Position numbers and translations under genes: made by a program | From: Tubiluchus corallicola | Lineage: Eukaryota > Priapulida > Priapulimorpha > Priapulimorphida > Tubiluchidae | Length of the DNA stretch: 47,268 nucleotides | Reading direction: 5' to 3' | Assembly: GCA_030141605.1 (NCBI GenBank) | Contig: JAQGDQ010001323.1 | Coordinates: 1 to 47,268, forward strand | Notes under the pieces: model-generated | What the model saw: only the letters and a program-made list of their open reading frames with translations | What the model was told of the DNA's origin: nothing | Database searches by the model: none | Shown here: in pieces, positions 1-22,103 of the stretch | How positions within the stretch are numbered: position 1 is the stretch's first letter | Layout of the letters: each line of letters starts with the position of its first letter

Positions 1-317
1 AAACACGTGTTATATCGATGTAAAATAATTACGTAGTTTTTGTGGGTAAATAATGGTGATGATTTCACTCATGACTTGACATTGCTTCATTTTTTTTGCT
101 TCTTATGTTGGTTTGAGTTCTTGATTTATATGTAATTATTAGTTTTGTTTTTGATGCATTTGTAATGTGCAGAATTGATTTAAAAAAATGTGATGTAGTT
201 TTTTCTTTTTAAATTTGACATTTGTTCGGTGCAAAAGAGGATGTCTGTATACCTGCTAGTGCTGTTCTTGGCTGCATGTGGCGTTTGTACTTCACATATG
301 GGGTTTTCTTGTTACAG

Positions 318-12663
<12,346 letters not shown>

Positions 12664-13176
12664 GTAGTTAAACGGTTTTGAGAGTATAGGTTTTGTCAGT
12701 TCAGTAATCATTTCAGTAACCGATCATACCAATGATGCAAACTATGCCAGAAATAGCAGGTCATGTGGCGACATCTAGGAACAGAAACGGAAGCATTATG
12801 TGCTGGTGCCACTTTAACCAACACAACCCTGTGTTGGTTAAAGTGCTGCGCTGCCCGGCACATCCCACCCACCCTCTGCCTGTCCCCCCTTTAGGTACGT
12901 CGCTCTTCTTTACAGTAATGAGTAATTAACTGAATCTTTTTTATCTTTGTTAAGGATAGATGGAGATGAAATACTGATGAGGACATTGCCGTTCGGTTTA
13001 TTTCTCTTCACAAATTTTGTACTCATGAAATTGCTCTCCATTTACGAGCACATCAGGTGATATACGTGGACCAATTAGACCATTGTATAATTAAACTTTA
13101 GTTATACTGATTTGTTATATTACTGTGATACTTGCCTCATGTATATTATGTAAGTTATTAGCTATCAGAGTTATTA

Positions 13177-13248
13177 CTAGAAGGTAATAGGTTGTTAATT
13201 AAGAAGGTAATAGTTCGTTAATTAAGAAGGTAATAGTTCGTTAATTAA
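13177..13248. repeat. 23-bp short tandem repeat, three copies
   Basis: AAGAAGGTAATAGTTCGTTA plus ATT is repeated about three times, directly before the TACAGT-ended element. Confidence 0.8.
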
Positions 13249-13263
13249 TGTGTGAGCGGAATA

Positions 13264-14296
13264 CAGTCAAGCCTCTTTGTAGCACCTACTTTGGGAGTGT
13301 TAGCATTATAGCAAGTTTGGCATCATAACCAGGTGCATTAATACATACAGTGAATTGCATGTAACTCGAATTCTTGCTTTATCTCAAACAGATCTCGTGG
13401 AACGGATTTTCCTTTTGTTTTTCCATTTAGCAAACATCGCGTAAGTGGAACTGAATTCGCAGTACAGTTCTTAAAGGACAAGAAAAGGGGCACCAGAAGT
13501 AGGTTTCAGAAAAATTGCTTTAAAAAATTATACTACTTTACAGCAATTTTATGCGTATATTTACTTAATCTTATCAAAACTTGTTTCAAACGACCTACCA
13601 TTATAATGGCTGCGCCTAACTGTCATCGCGGGAGTTTAAATTTACTCGTTTTATACAGCGCTACGGCCGATGCACGCCACGCATACGAAAAGGTAGTATG
13701 TAAGTGGTATAAAATTTCAAGATGAATTTTTTAAGCTTTATTTGCTGAACGGTTTTCTTGTGCTTTAAGTATCTACTTGAAATTACCCCGCCGATCTCGA
13801 ACAACCGCACGAGAAATCCTACGCGAAAATATGCTCCACATTACAATTATAACTGCTAGTTTCAGCAAAAACACCAAGAAATTTTGTATAACCTTAGCAG
13901 AACGTTAGACACAGCATGCCTCAATGAACGTGGTTTAATGTAGATCACTATATGATTATTGCTAAATTCTATTAATCATGCTACTCAGACTAAAATAAAG
14001 ATGGACCAGTCATATCATAAAAATGTCGATTGATATTTGGTTAAAGGCTCAATTTGTCATTTTCACAGGCTGTAGTATTACTAGTGTTTTCTCCGACATT
14101 GAGGAGCGACTCAATCTTGTTTTCTTACAAACATTGTCTACTCTTACTTTCGCGGAACTCGAGCAAATTTTCCGATCCCGAGGAGTTCGAGTTATACATA
14201 GTTTACCGTACATGTCTATGCAAATATAGACATTTGTTTTGCTAAGAATGTAGGCGTAAAGGGAGGTGTGGGGGGTTCTATAGTGAGGCTTGACTG
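13264..14296 (+). mobile_element. TA-flanked Tigger/mariner-like element, non-autonomous
   Basis: Ends CAGTCAAGCCTC (13264) and GAGGCTTGACTG (to 14296) are inverted and both are bounded by TA. The 1033-bp element has no transposase frame. A second inverted pair inside it (TACAGTGAATTGCATGTAAC near 13357 and its diverged inverse near 14212) suggests a nested related element. Confidence 0.7.
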
Positions 14297-14560
14297 TAAT
14301 CTAGATCAATTATGATCCAATGATCATGGGTAACATTTTCAAACTGTGATTGAGTCTTGTTATAGCTCAGCTGATGTGTTTTCCGCTTTTGTGAAAATTT
14401 CTAAAGGCAGGTTTCCTTCTACCAAGTGCAAACTTTGCATAAAATGACATGTTAAAGGTACACTTGCTTCTGTTAGTCCAGTTATAATTTTAGTAGATGG
14501 CGACACCTGTGCTGTAGGCAGTGTTTGTAGTAGTATGTTAGGTATGCGTGGCATCATCTA

Positions 14561-15028
14561 TTAACCCTTTCAGTCCCAAATTATTTTTTTATTAAGAAAA
14601 AATTTTTTGGCTTGGTACTTTTGTGCAGTATGTCCATCTTGTATACACATAATAATTATTTTTTCTACCTGTGCTCGCGTGCTAAATATAGCCTGTATCC
14701 CACGGGATACATTGGGATTCAATGGAAGCATAAAATGTGCTTCATTTTGCAACTGCTGATAATTTTTTAAAGTATGTAAGACATTTAGTATGCATCCTAT
14801 GCTGATCTGTACAAAGTCGTCTCTAAAGTACTGTACCTTGCGCAGTTTTTTATGCTAAGTAGATTTTCTAGTTTGCCATTTTATCACCATTTTTAGTCTT
14901 TTGTTATTGGCTTAAAATCAAAATAACTATTAACAGATCAAATAACTGTCAGTTTCAAAATTTTATTATTTTTAAAGGCTGAAAATATTCTCGTATCCGA
15001 CGGGATACAACGGGTATGAAAGGGTTAA
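14561..15028. mobile_element. TTAA-flanked MITE, second type
   Basis: TTAACCCTTTCAGTCCCA at the left and TATGAAAGGGTTAA at the right are inverted, with TTAA at both edges (14561-14564, 15025-15028). Internal GTATCCCACGGGATAC and GTATCCGACGGGATAC are themselves palindromic. It is non-coding. Confidence 0.75.
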
Positions 15029-16160
15029 TGAGAGAGGAACCAATACAGCTTAATAGGCCTGGTGCATCTGTAAGAATGTGATTGATTTACATAGAACAGT
15101 ATGTATGTGAAGATATGTGTGTTACATTTATGTTATAGATATTACTGCATACATCTTGTTTATCTGCATACAGATAGTTGGCTGATGTTTTGACGTCTTT
15201 GAACGAATTTTTCTAAACAACCAATTTTTAATTTTCATTTTTTCCATAGACACTTTTACTTTTATAACTTCTCTGTGTAAAAATTGATTAAAACATTTAA
15301 TTTATATTGTTAAAAATTACTCTCTGATTTTTAACTATGTAAATTAGAAGTTTTATAAAGCTGTGGTGGTTTAACTATAATTGCACAAATTTTATGCTAG
15401 TGAAAGTCTGTATGGAAATCAATGCTCTATGTAGACCAGACTATCTTTTTCAAGTATTTTCATGTGTGGGAAGTTTGCTTTTTATTTGAAGTCTTCAAGG
15501 TTCGACCATATTCATTACAATTTCAGCCACATTTGCACTTGAAGACATTTTTGTATTTTGAATAAGAAGATTCGAGTAAATTTGATTTCATTTTATAACA
15601 GTTTAAAACGATAAATTGTCATTCGCTGATGCAATACGGGATGTACTTTCACGTTGTGATTGTAGACACATGGTTGTTACAATTATGAACTTTTTGTATA
15701 GTTTTTTAATTAGTAATAAGTAATTTAGTTACTAAATAATTTAGTAATAATAATTTAGTTACTAAAAACACTAATGAGTATTATTCAGTAATCTCAAATG
15801 ATAAGCTACGTGATTTATGTTTGCAAAATAAAGTGAATGCTCTATTACAATAACGTTTGTGCAGAATTTCATTTATGCGTCAGTGTAACCAGGTGAAGAC
15901 CGTAGGCTAGGCAAACGGCATTGGAAAACTCCCCCCCCCCTTTGCAATGCTCTCTCCGTTTGTGGTGGTTTTCGGTTTGAAAAATACCTAGTATATTAAC
16001 TAAAGATATTTGTGTAATCAGCCTGTCACAGTTAGTCAAAAAGAAACAAATTATGAACAACGAAGATCAATTATATCAGAAATCAGATTCTCAGTATGAT
16101 TGCATTTACCTCTGCAGATAATTGCACTGATTATTTAATTAATTATAAATCGTGTGCTAA
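15029..16160. other. Intergenic, no gene recognised
   Basis: AT-rich sequence between the GK 3' side and the ACF1-type gene. It holds an AATAAA near 15827, a palindromic AATTTAGTTACTAAAT cluster (15720-15770) and a C10 run near 15931. No conserved coding frame was seen on either strand. Confidence 0.5.
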
Positions 16161-16164
16161 TCAG

Positions 16165-16518
16165 TGGTGAGCATCAAACGTTCAAATTCGATTCAAACTA
16201 TTTTTGTAGTTAGAACCTAAAATTATGTATTTGACTAATTCGGCATTTTGACTACACACAGTCTTAAAACATTTGAAAAATCATGCAGCCGGCACAATTT
16301 AGCTGTGATTTCTGTGCACAATTTTTAAATATATTATTAATGCTCTTACTGCAGAACAACATCAAGTAACGGTGCATGATCTGAGTGATACTTCTTTTTA
16401 TTAAAGATTCAAAAATAAAAGTGAATTGGATTTGAAATCTCGAAATTCGATTCGATTCAAGTTCGAAAGTCACAAATTCGATTCCAGCTCGTTTTCTGCT
16501 TGGGAATCCTCACCCCTT
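16165..16518 (-). mobile_element. hAT-like MITE with TTCGAAT-rich ends, diverged copy
   Basis: It is the reverse-orientation relative of 36663-37046: both have GGTGAGCATC / CTCACCCC ends, AATTCGATTC-type sub-termini and a shared core (TTTAGCTGTGATTTCTG). The target duplication is no longer clear. Confidence 0.65.
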
Positions 16519-16696
16519 AATGGTATGTTTATTTCATGTAGTTGACAAGCCTACTATTTGTTTCGTACAGCATACATAAATTTTTGTACCTTTTTGAACT
16601 AACAAACTACATTCACATTCATCTTACGTGGTTACCAGTTTGCCAACTAAGAAAGAAACCGTATTTAAAACAGAATGCAAAAATAATAATGCCATC

Positions 16697-17983
16697 TTTA
16701 TTCATAATTGCCTAAAAATGTACAAGTCGTAACTAGAAATTGTGGTACAGCATTAAATAGACTTTCATTAAAAATTGACTAAACGTATATCAATGCATTT
16801 GCTACGTGGTTAAAGGTGTGCGCAGTTATTATTAAACAATTTAGCCCATTTTGCCAACCATTAAAGGAAAACCGGACGATTGTGTAAACACGAGTTCATA
16901 GTAAAGAATGCTCTAAAATATTGAAAACAACGAAAGCTTTTTTACAACAAAGCTTAGATTAAATAATAATTACATCGGATACTCAAATTTTGTTAAACTT
17001 TCAAAGCTACACGCGGCTCAGTGAATCTACTAAGATTGGCAATGGCGCCTTTTTGTTACCGCATGTGGCTGACATATAGAAGGTGGTACCGTGATAACCA
17101 AGTTTCTGACGTCATATGATATAGAGCCCATTTTTCGTCACATCATGCATTTAAACAGTACTGTAACACCTATGCAAGGGATGCCCACCACCATTGCACA
17201 AACTGTGGTTAGTTTCTGACATAAGCAATAGCTGTGTTCGGTTGCCGTTAATTAAGTTTCTAAGCTAATTATTGAAATATTAGAAACAATTGCTAAGTTT
17301 TATAGGCAAGAAAATGTATATTTTTGACAGTAAATTAAAACGAGATCGAGTCTAAACAATCGTCCGGTCTTCCTTTAATTAAAGCCAAGAGCTCTTTGCC
17401 TCATGGGTGGGGTTTTGCTGGCAGCAGCCAACGACATTTAACAGGTGAAAATATAGAAACTTGTTAATTAATTATAATTTGTCTAACCCGTTAAACAACC
17501 AAGAAATTTTCATCATAAATGATCGGCCACCAGTTCAGCTAGAAAAAATCATCCGTTTGTTGACTAACAAAAAGAATCCATTGAAAGAAATGCATCGATG
17601 TGAATCAGTAGCCCAACAATAAATAGTTAATTCGATTGACAGAGAGTCACAATATGCAAAGTGCTAAGAGTATATTAATATAATAACACAGCTAATAAAT
17701 TAGAGTTAAATAAAACTGCATGGCGATTTGTTCACTCAAGATTCGAATAGGATGATTTGAGCCGCTGACTGCAGAAACAAACACGCCCAACAAACCTCAA
17801 GTTTTCCAAAATTACAAGAACAACATAAAACAATTGTGATGTTATTATGATTATAGACAACTACCACATAATGAACAATATCAAAGAAATGCACATAGTA
17901 TGTTCGAGATCAGTCGATTGTACCTCAAGTGAGTCTACAATTGTAAGCGTTCAAAAATTGCTTTTTTACAAAACAGATGGCGC
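16697..17983 (-). other. Probable 3' UTR side of the ACF1-type gene
   Basis: Downstream of the minus-strand stop at 17984, the first AATAAA on that strand that I found is at 16702-16697. The TTAA MITE at 16861-17378 would then lie in the 3' UTR. No bromodomain-coding exon was recognised on the minus strand between 12930 and 17983. Confidence 0.35.
16861..17378 (-). mobile_element. TTAA-flanked MITE (piggyBac-like), copy 2
   Basis: TTAA at 16861-16864 and 17375-17378 bound 518 bp with inverted ends AAGGAAAACCGGACGATTGT. The body is the reverse complement of 9342-9891, so two same-family copies lie in opposite orientation 7 kb apart. It carries TGACGTCA at 17107-17114. Confidence 0.87.
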
Positions 17984-20900
17984 TTATCTACATTTACCAC
18001 AGATCCATTTTCCTCTTGGAACTTTACTTAAAGGTGGATCACAGCAATCGAGGTGATAAGACAGCGGACACTTCTCACAGCAAATTAACATGCCACCTTT
18101 GTCACAAACTGCACATTCGTCGGTTGGCTCTGTTTGATCGGTGCTTTCGCCGGTAGCCTCGCTCTCCGATACACTGGCTTCCGATTCCTCTTTAGCACTA
18201 TCGGTGTCGAGGTTGCCGTTTTTCACGTACTTTTCCTTTCTCTCGTCGCTGCTGTCGTCTTCGAGCGAGCGTTTATTGCGCGTAACTTTGCGCTCTTTTC
18301 TCCTACAATCTGGACAGAACCACGCCTTTGTGGGTACGGACTTGAGTTTCGGTTTCAGGCAGTACATGTGGTGACCGCGGTCGCAGCGGTCGCACAGCAG
18401 CATTTTCTCCGCGTCGCCCTTTCTGCGACACAGTTGACAGCGTGCGTTCAGCAAAGACCTTGACCACATGATACTGGCATCTAAAGTAGCTAAATGCATA
18501 AACAGTTGAGGCAAGCTTGTGCTGGACTGTACCAGACTCTCCCATTTGAGAAAAACTGCAGGTGGCGCTGTCTCGTCAACCGGTTGTTGTTTCTTTTTCG
18601 AATTTTCTGCATCTTTTAAAGGCGGTTTCAAATACTTTACTTCCACTCCGCGAGCAATGTGCACCAAAGCATTTCTCAACAGTTCCACTGTTTTCATTGG
18701 ACAGACCTCATTGTTTTCGTTTTCGGTTAATGTTGATATTGCGATATCCTCGCGCCACACACTACGGTCAACATCACGGAGCCAACCCAAATTTCCCATG
18801 TAAAGCCTCTCCTCGATATCTAGAAGCATTTCGCGCAGTTGTAATTCAAAGTAGTGCGCAGCCGTATCGTACTTGAAGTTTTTCGAGGACGTTCGTTTCT
18901 CAGCTGCCTGCTCTGACACCACAGAAGAACGCAGACTGTCTTCGTCGCACCGCATCATGGTGTCTATTACTTGATTCTTTTCAAATGTCAAGCGATTTTT
19001 CAGAGCGTGCTCTCGAAATCCACGGAGATTTAAAGAATCGGTTAGATCATTATAACTATCTATGCTTGAATAAAACGACCACGGTTCAGAAGATCTGTTT
19101 TTCCCATGCACAAGACATGTGCTAATGTCAGCAGTACACGTACCAGGTTCTGGTACCACGTCTGGTTTTCGCGCGACAGGATCAATACCATTACAGGTGG
19201 CACCACTTTCACCGTTCGTTCCTCCAACCTTGTCACAGTAAGCCGCTGGACAATTTAACCGCGTAGCAGAATTTATCCCAACGTGATTTTCTAACTGCCG
19301 CCCAGTTTGTTTACTGACCGGTTTGGTAGAAACAACATTATTACAAATCAAATCATTCACTTTATTTGACCTTAAATCACAGACAACTTCTAGATCGCTA
19401 TCTTCATCGCAACTGCTGTTCATCACACCATTGCTGATAGTATTTTTTGTAGCATTTGCTGCCTTGTTCGGTAACTTGCAGTCCACTTCAATGAGACTCT
19501 GTAGACTCGATGCACTGCTAGCTCTGCTCATCACCTTTGAACTGATCTCACTGCCACTCTCCTTGTCGTTCTGGTAGCTCTTCTGCTGATCTAACACCCC
19601 CAGGAGGTGCTTGTTTAGCAAGCTGGATGGAATGTTGTTCTTCAGGAAGTTGTTATCAAATGTAGTTTTTCTTGGAGTCGGAGCTAGCAAGCATTTTCCA
19701 ATTTGCCGCTCATCGTCTTCAACAAAAAGACCTGGGACAGATGAGAAACTCCAAAACCTTCTGTATGTTCTGTCTCTGCCCAATGGAAAAATTGCCGATC
19801 CCAGATGCAATGAGTGAATTTCTTCGCTAAGAGCTTTTTTCTTTTCTTGTACGGCATTCTTCTCTCTTTCTCTGTCGTCAGCTAACCTTTGCTCATAAAC
19901 TTCTTTTAAGTGGGGTGTTAGCATTGACTCGTCAATTTCGCTAAAGTCTACTTTCTGCTTTGGATCGAGCAGTTTAGCTAAAAGCTCTTCCTCTTTTTTT
20001 AGTTGGTGGCGAGTTAAATGTCCAGAATCGTTATTCACTTCAGGAGAATCTTGAACTTTCGCTTTTAATTCTTTCAGCTTCTTGTATTTTTCAGCTTCGT
20101 CGGCTTTGCCTTTTCTCTGTTCTTCCCAACGTAAGTGTAACAGTTCTTGACGAACGGCACGCAGTTGTCTATAGTTTTCATCTATTTTTTCTCGAATGGT
20201 GGTGAACATCAAAAGTTTGTTAATCAAAACATTGAGCAATTTTAGTCTATCAGCAGGTTCCGTATCGTACACATTTCCCGAACTAAGCGCATCTAGAAGT
20301 TTTTTCTCGCTTAGTCTAAACTCCAGGCCCGGATCATCGCTCGGGCAATAACCACCTCGTTGCTGATTATGGTACTTGGTCAACGGCCAGTTCTGTCGTG
20401 CTCCAGATGAAAGCAAATGCAAACGTAAGATTTCGGTGACCGTGAACGAATTCAACGTGAGCATTTTTATAGGTACAACTTCATTGATCTTGGCGGCTGC
20501 CACGGTAGCCTCGTTTATCGCCGAGGTTCTGTTTCCGGCATCGAAGCTGTACTGGTCAATCGGCTGCAGTTTTTCGCCTCCGACATTTGCACGTTCCTCG
20601 TCCTCTTCTATGAAAACGGCGCTAAGAAGAAACTGCACGAGATCGCCGAATAAACCCTCCGGATCTCTATCTAGAAGACCTTCCTCAAGGTTACTATACC
20701 TGATACCTTGAGGAAAAACGTCTTTTATGTGGTAAATATCTCCAAAAGCCTCCAAGAACTCTAACACGGCCACAGCATCACCAAACAAATTACTCGGTAA
20801 GAGTGTTTCTAACGGAGTCGCTATGGGCAGTTCTTTCAGATCGTCGCACATAAGGTCTTCTCTTCTCCGGCCCCACTCCTTCAAGTACTTTGCTTGGACT

Positions 20901-21943
20901 CTTTGGTTCTCCCTCAAACGGTCTTTCTCGGCTTTCATTTTTTGCTTTCTTGCTTCCATTTCAAGTCTCTTTCGTTCCTTCATGGCTGCCTTCTCTTCCA
21001 ACATCTTTTGCCGTGCTCTGATCATAGCATTTATCTCCTCTTCAGCCTTTCGCCTTTCAGCCTCCAATCTTCTCATCCGTTCCACTTCGGCTCTCATTCG
21101 TTCTGCCTGCCTCTCTGCCCGTACCCGCTCCAGTTCTTTGTAGTCCTGAAATTCTTGTTGCTTTTCTGTTATCTTTTTAGGCATTGTCTTATTGCGCCGG
21201 CCTGGCGTTTTCTTGAAAACGGGCGTTGGCCCACAGAAAACATCTTCAATGGATAAGTTATCTAGTTTGAATTTCTTGACAAATTCTGGGCACACTTTCC
21301 ATACGCAGTTTTCTGGTTGGCAATGTTGCTTGAGGTACAGTTTGGTTTTATCTCTGTTAAACAGTCCCCTTCGTCTGGAAATTTCCTTGAAGTCGACTAA
21401 GAATGGTTGAGATGTGCGATCTTCTATGTCCTCTACCAAATAGGAGTACGACTCCGGACTTTTCCCGGGACAGTCTTCTTGACCGTCTAAATTCACAGAT
21501 TCAGGACTATTGCCAGACTTCATATTAGGAACAACGTTCAAGACTTTGCAGCACAACCTGTGCCCATTATACACCGCGTCAACTTTCTCACCGACAAAAT
21601 ATCTGTCTTTGGCGAACATGAACACATCATCGCACAAATCCGATAATCGTCCGCGGTGCGTTAATCTAGCGATGAGCAAAATTGGTTTCTGAAGGTAGTC
21701 CGGGAATGACGCAAGATGCCTACGGGCGATCTCTTCCGATTCGAGAGCTTCTTGGTACGTGAGATTCGTCTTACCCGTTAACGAGCACGTCCACACGAGA
21801 CTGTTGCACAAAATAGTGCGCTGGAAAAACGCCTCGTAATCTCTAAAAACCTCTTTTGTGGTTTCACAAAGAAACACTTCCTCTTCGGGGTCTAAGTGCG
21901 GTGCAGCTTGTTTTACAAATGGTTTCTTATGTAGTAACGGCAT
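17984..21943 (-). CDS. BAZ1A: BAZ1A/ACF1-type chromatin remodelling subunit, single coding exon, no bromodomain
   Basis: ACF1 partners the ISWI ATPase (and CHRAC histone-fold subunits in animals) to space nucleosomes. Start: ATG at 21943 (MPLLHKKPFVKQ) matches the BAZ1A N-terminus; upstream in-frame codons are UTR and intron. Domains in this 1319-residue numbering: WAC domain ~1-130 (ERTILCNSLVW-type block, LTYQEALESE); charged Glu/Arg coiled coil ~280-370; DDT ~380-445 (LFGDAVAVLEFLEAFG); WHIM1 ~490-600 (TEILRLHLLSSGA); WHIM2 ~713-745 (FPLGRDRTYRRFWSF); WHIM3 ~953-985 (WSFYSSIDSYNDL); PHD1 ~1164-1214 (CQLCRRKGDAEKMLLCDRCD); PHD2 ~1274-1319 (CAVCDKGGMLICCEKC to WICGKC). Two PHD fingers match fly Acf1; human BAZ1A has one. 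Both relatives end in a bromodomain, but here TAA follows PHD2 at once. A donor-like TGTG|GTAAAT overlaps the last codons, so splicing to an unseen exon is possible. Confidence 0.93.
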   Translation of the reverse strand: MPLLHKKPFVKQAAPHLDPEEEVFLCETTKEVFRDYEAFFQRTILCNSLVWTCSLTGKTNLTYQEALESEEIARRHLASFPDYLQKPILLIARLTHRGRLSDLCDDVFMFAKDRYFVGEKVDAVYNGHRLCCKVLNVVPNMKSGNSPESVNLDGQEDCPGKSPESYSYLVEDIEDRTSQPFLVDFKEISRRRGLFNRDKTKLYLKQHCQPENCVWKVCPEFVKKFKLDNLSIEDVFCGPTPVFKKTPGRRNKTMPKKITEKQQEFQDYKELERVRAERQAERMRAEVERMRRLEAERRKAEEEINAMIRARQKMLEEKAAMKERKRLEMEARKQKMKAEKDRLRENQRVQAKYLKEWGRRREDLMCDDLKELPIATPLETLLPSNLFGDAVAVLEFLEAFGDIYHIKDVFPQGIRYSNLEEGLLDRDPEGLFGDLVQFLLSAVFIEEDEERANVGGEKLQPIDQYSFDAGNRTSAINEATVAAAKINEVVPIKMLTLNSFTVTEILRLHLLSSGARQNWPLTKYHNQQRGGYCPSDDPGLEFRLSEKKLLDALSSGNVYDTEPADRLKLLNVLINKLLMFTTIREKIDENYRQLRAVRQELLHLRWEEQRKGKADEAEKYKKLKELKAKVQDSPEVNNDSGHLTRHQLKKEEELLAKLLDPKQKVDFSEIDESMLTPHLKEVYEQRLADDREREKNAVQEKKKALSEEIHSLHLGSAIFPLGRDRTYRRFWSFSSVPGLFVEDDERQIGKCLLAPTPRKTTFDNNFLKNNIPSSLLNKHLLGVLDQQKSYQNDKESGSEISSKVMSRASSASSLQSLIEVDCKLPNKAANATKNTISNGVMNSSCDEDSDLEVVCDLRSNKVNDLICNNVVSTKPVSKQTGRQLENHVGINSATRLNCPAAYCDKVGGTNGESGATCNGIDPVARKPDVVPEPGTCTADISTCLVHGKNRSSEPWSFYSSIDSYNDLTDSLNLRGFREHALKNRLTFEKNQVIDTMMRCDEDSLRSSVVSEQAAEKRTSSKNFKYDTAAHYFELQLREMLLDIEERLYMGNLGWLRDVDRSVWREDIAISTLTENENNEVCPMKTVELLRNALVHIARGVEVKYLKPPLKDAENSKKKQQPVDETAPPAVFLKWESLVQSSTSLPQLFMHLATLDASIMWSRSLLNARCQLCRRKGDAEKMLLCDRCDRGHHMYCLKPKLKSVPTKAWFCPDCRRKERKVTRNKRSLEDDSSDERKEKYVKNGNLDTDSAKEESEASVSESEATGESTDQTEPTDECAVCDKGGMLICCEKCPLSYHLDCCDPPLSKVPRGKWICGKCR

Positions 21944-22021
21944 CGTGAATCGGCTGGCGAGTATTTGTAGCCACTGTATAGTTTTTTCCAATATATTAAA
22001 CCTCACTTCTCCATATAACCT
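21944..22021 (-). promoter_or_regulatory. 5' UTR exon part and splice acceptor of the ACF1-type gene
   Basis: On the minus strand TTTCTCTTCTTTTTTCAG ends at 22020 and is followed by 76 bp of leader before the ATG at 21943. A strong polypyrimidine tract supports a spliced 5' UTR, which argues against a recent retrocopy. The first exon was not located. Confidence 0.7.
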
Positions 22022-22103
22022 GAAAAAAGAAGAGAAATGCTTAAATGAAAAACCATTCAGTTTGGACAATCTGTACAATCTCATTAAACTAAATCACAGG
22101 TAA

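Noticed and set aside
18134-21143. Plus-strand open frames opposite the ACF1 gene
   Set aside because: They are antisense shadows of a conserved coding region and show no family motifs.
21944-22084. Upstream ATG of the ACF1 frame at 22084 (47 extra residues)
   Set aside because: A strong splice acceptor at 22020 cuts this stretch, and homology begins exactly at the MPLLHKKPF methionine at 21943.
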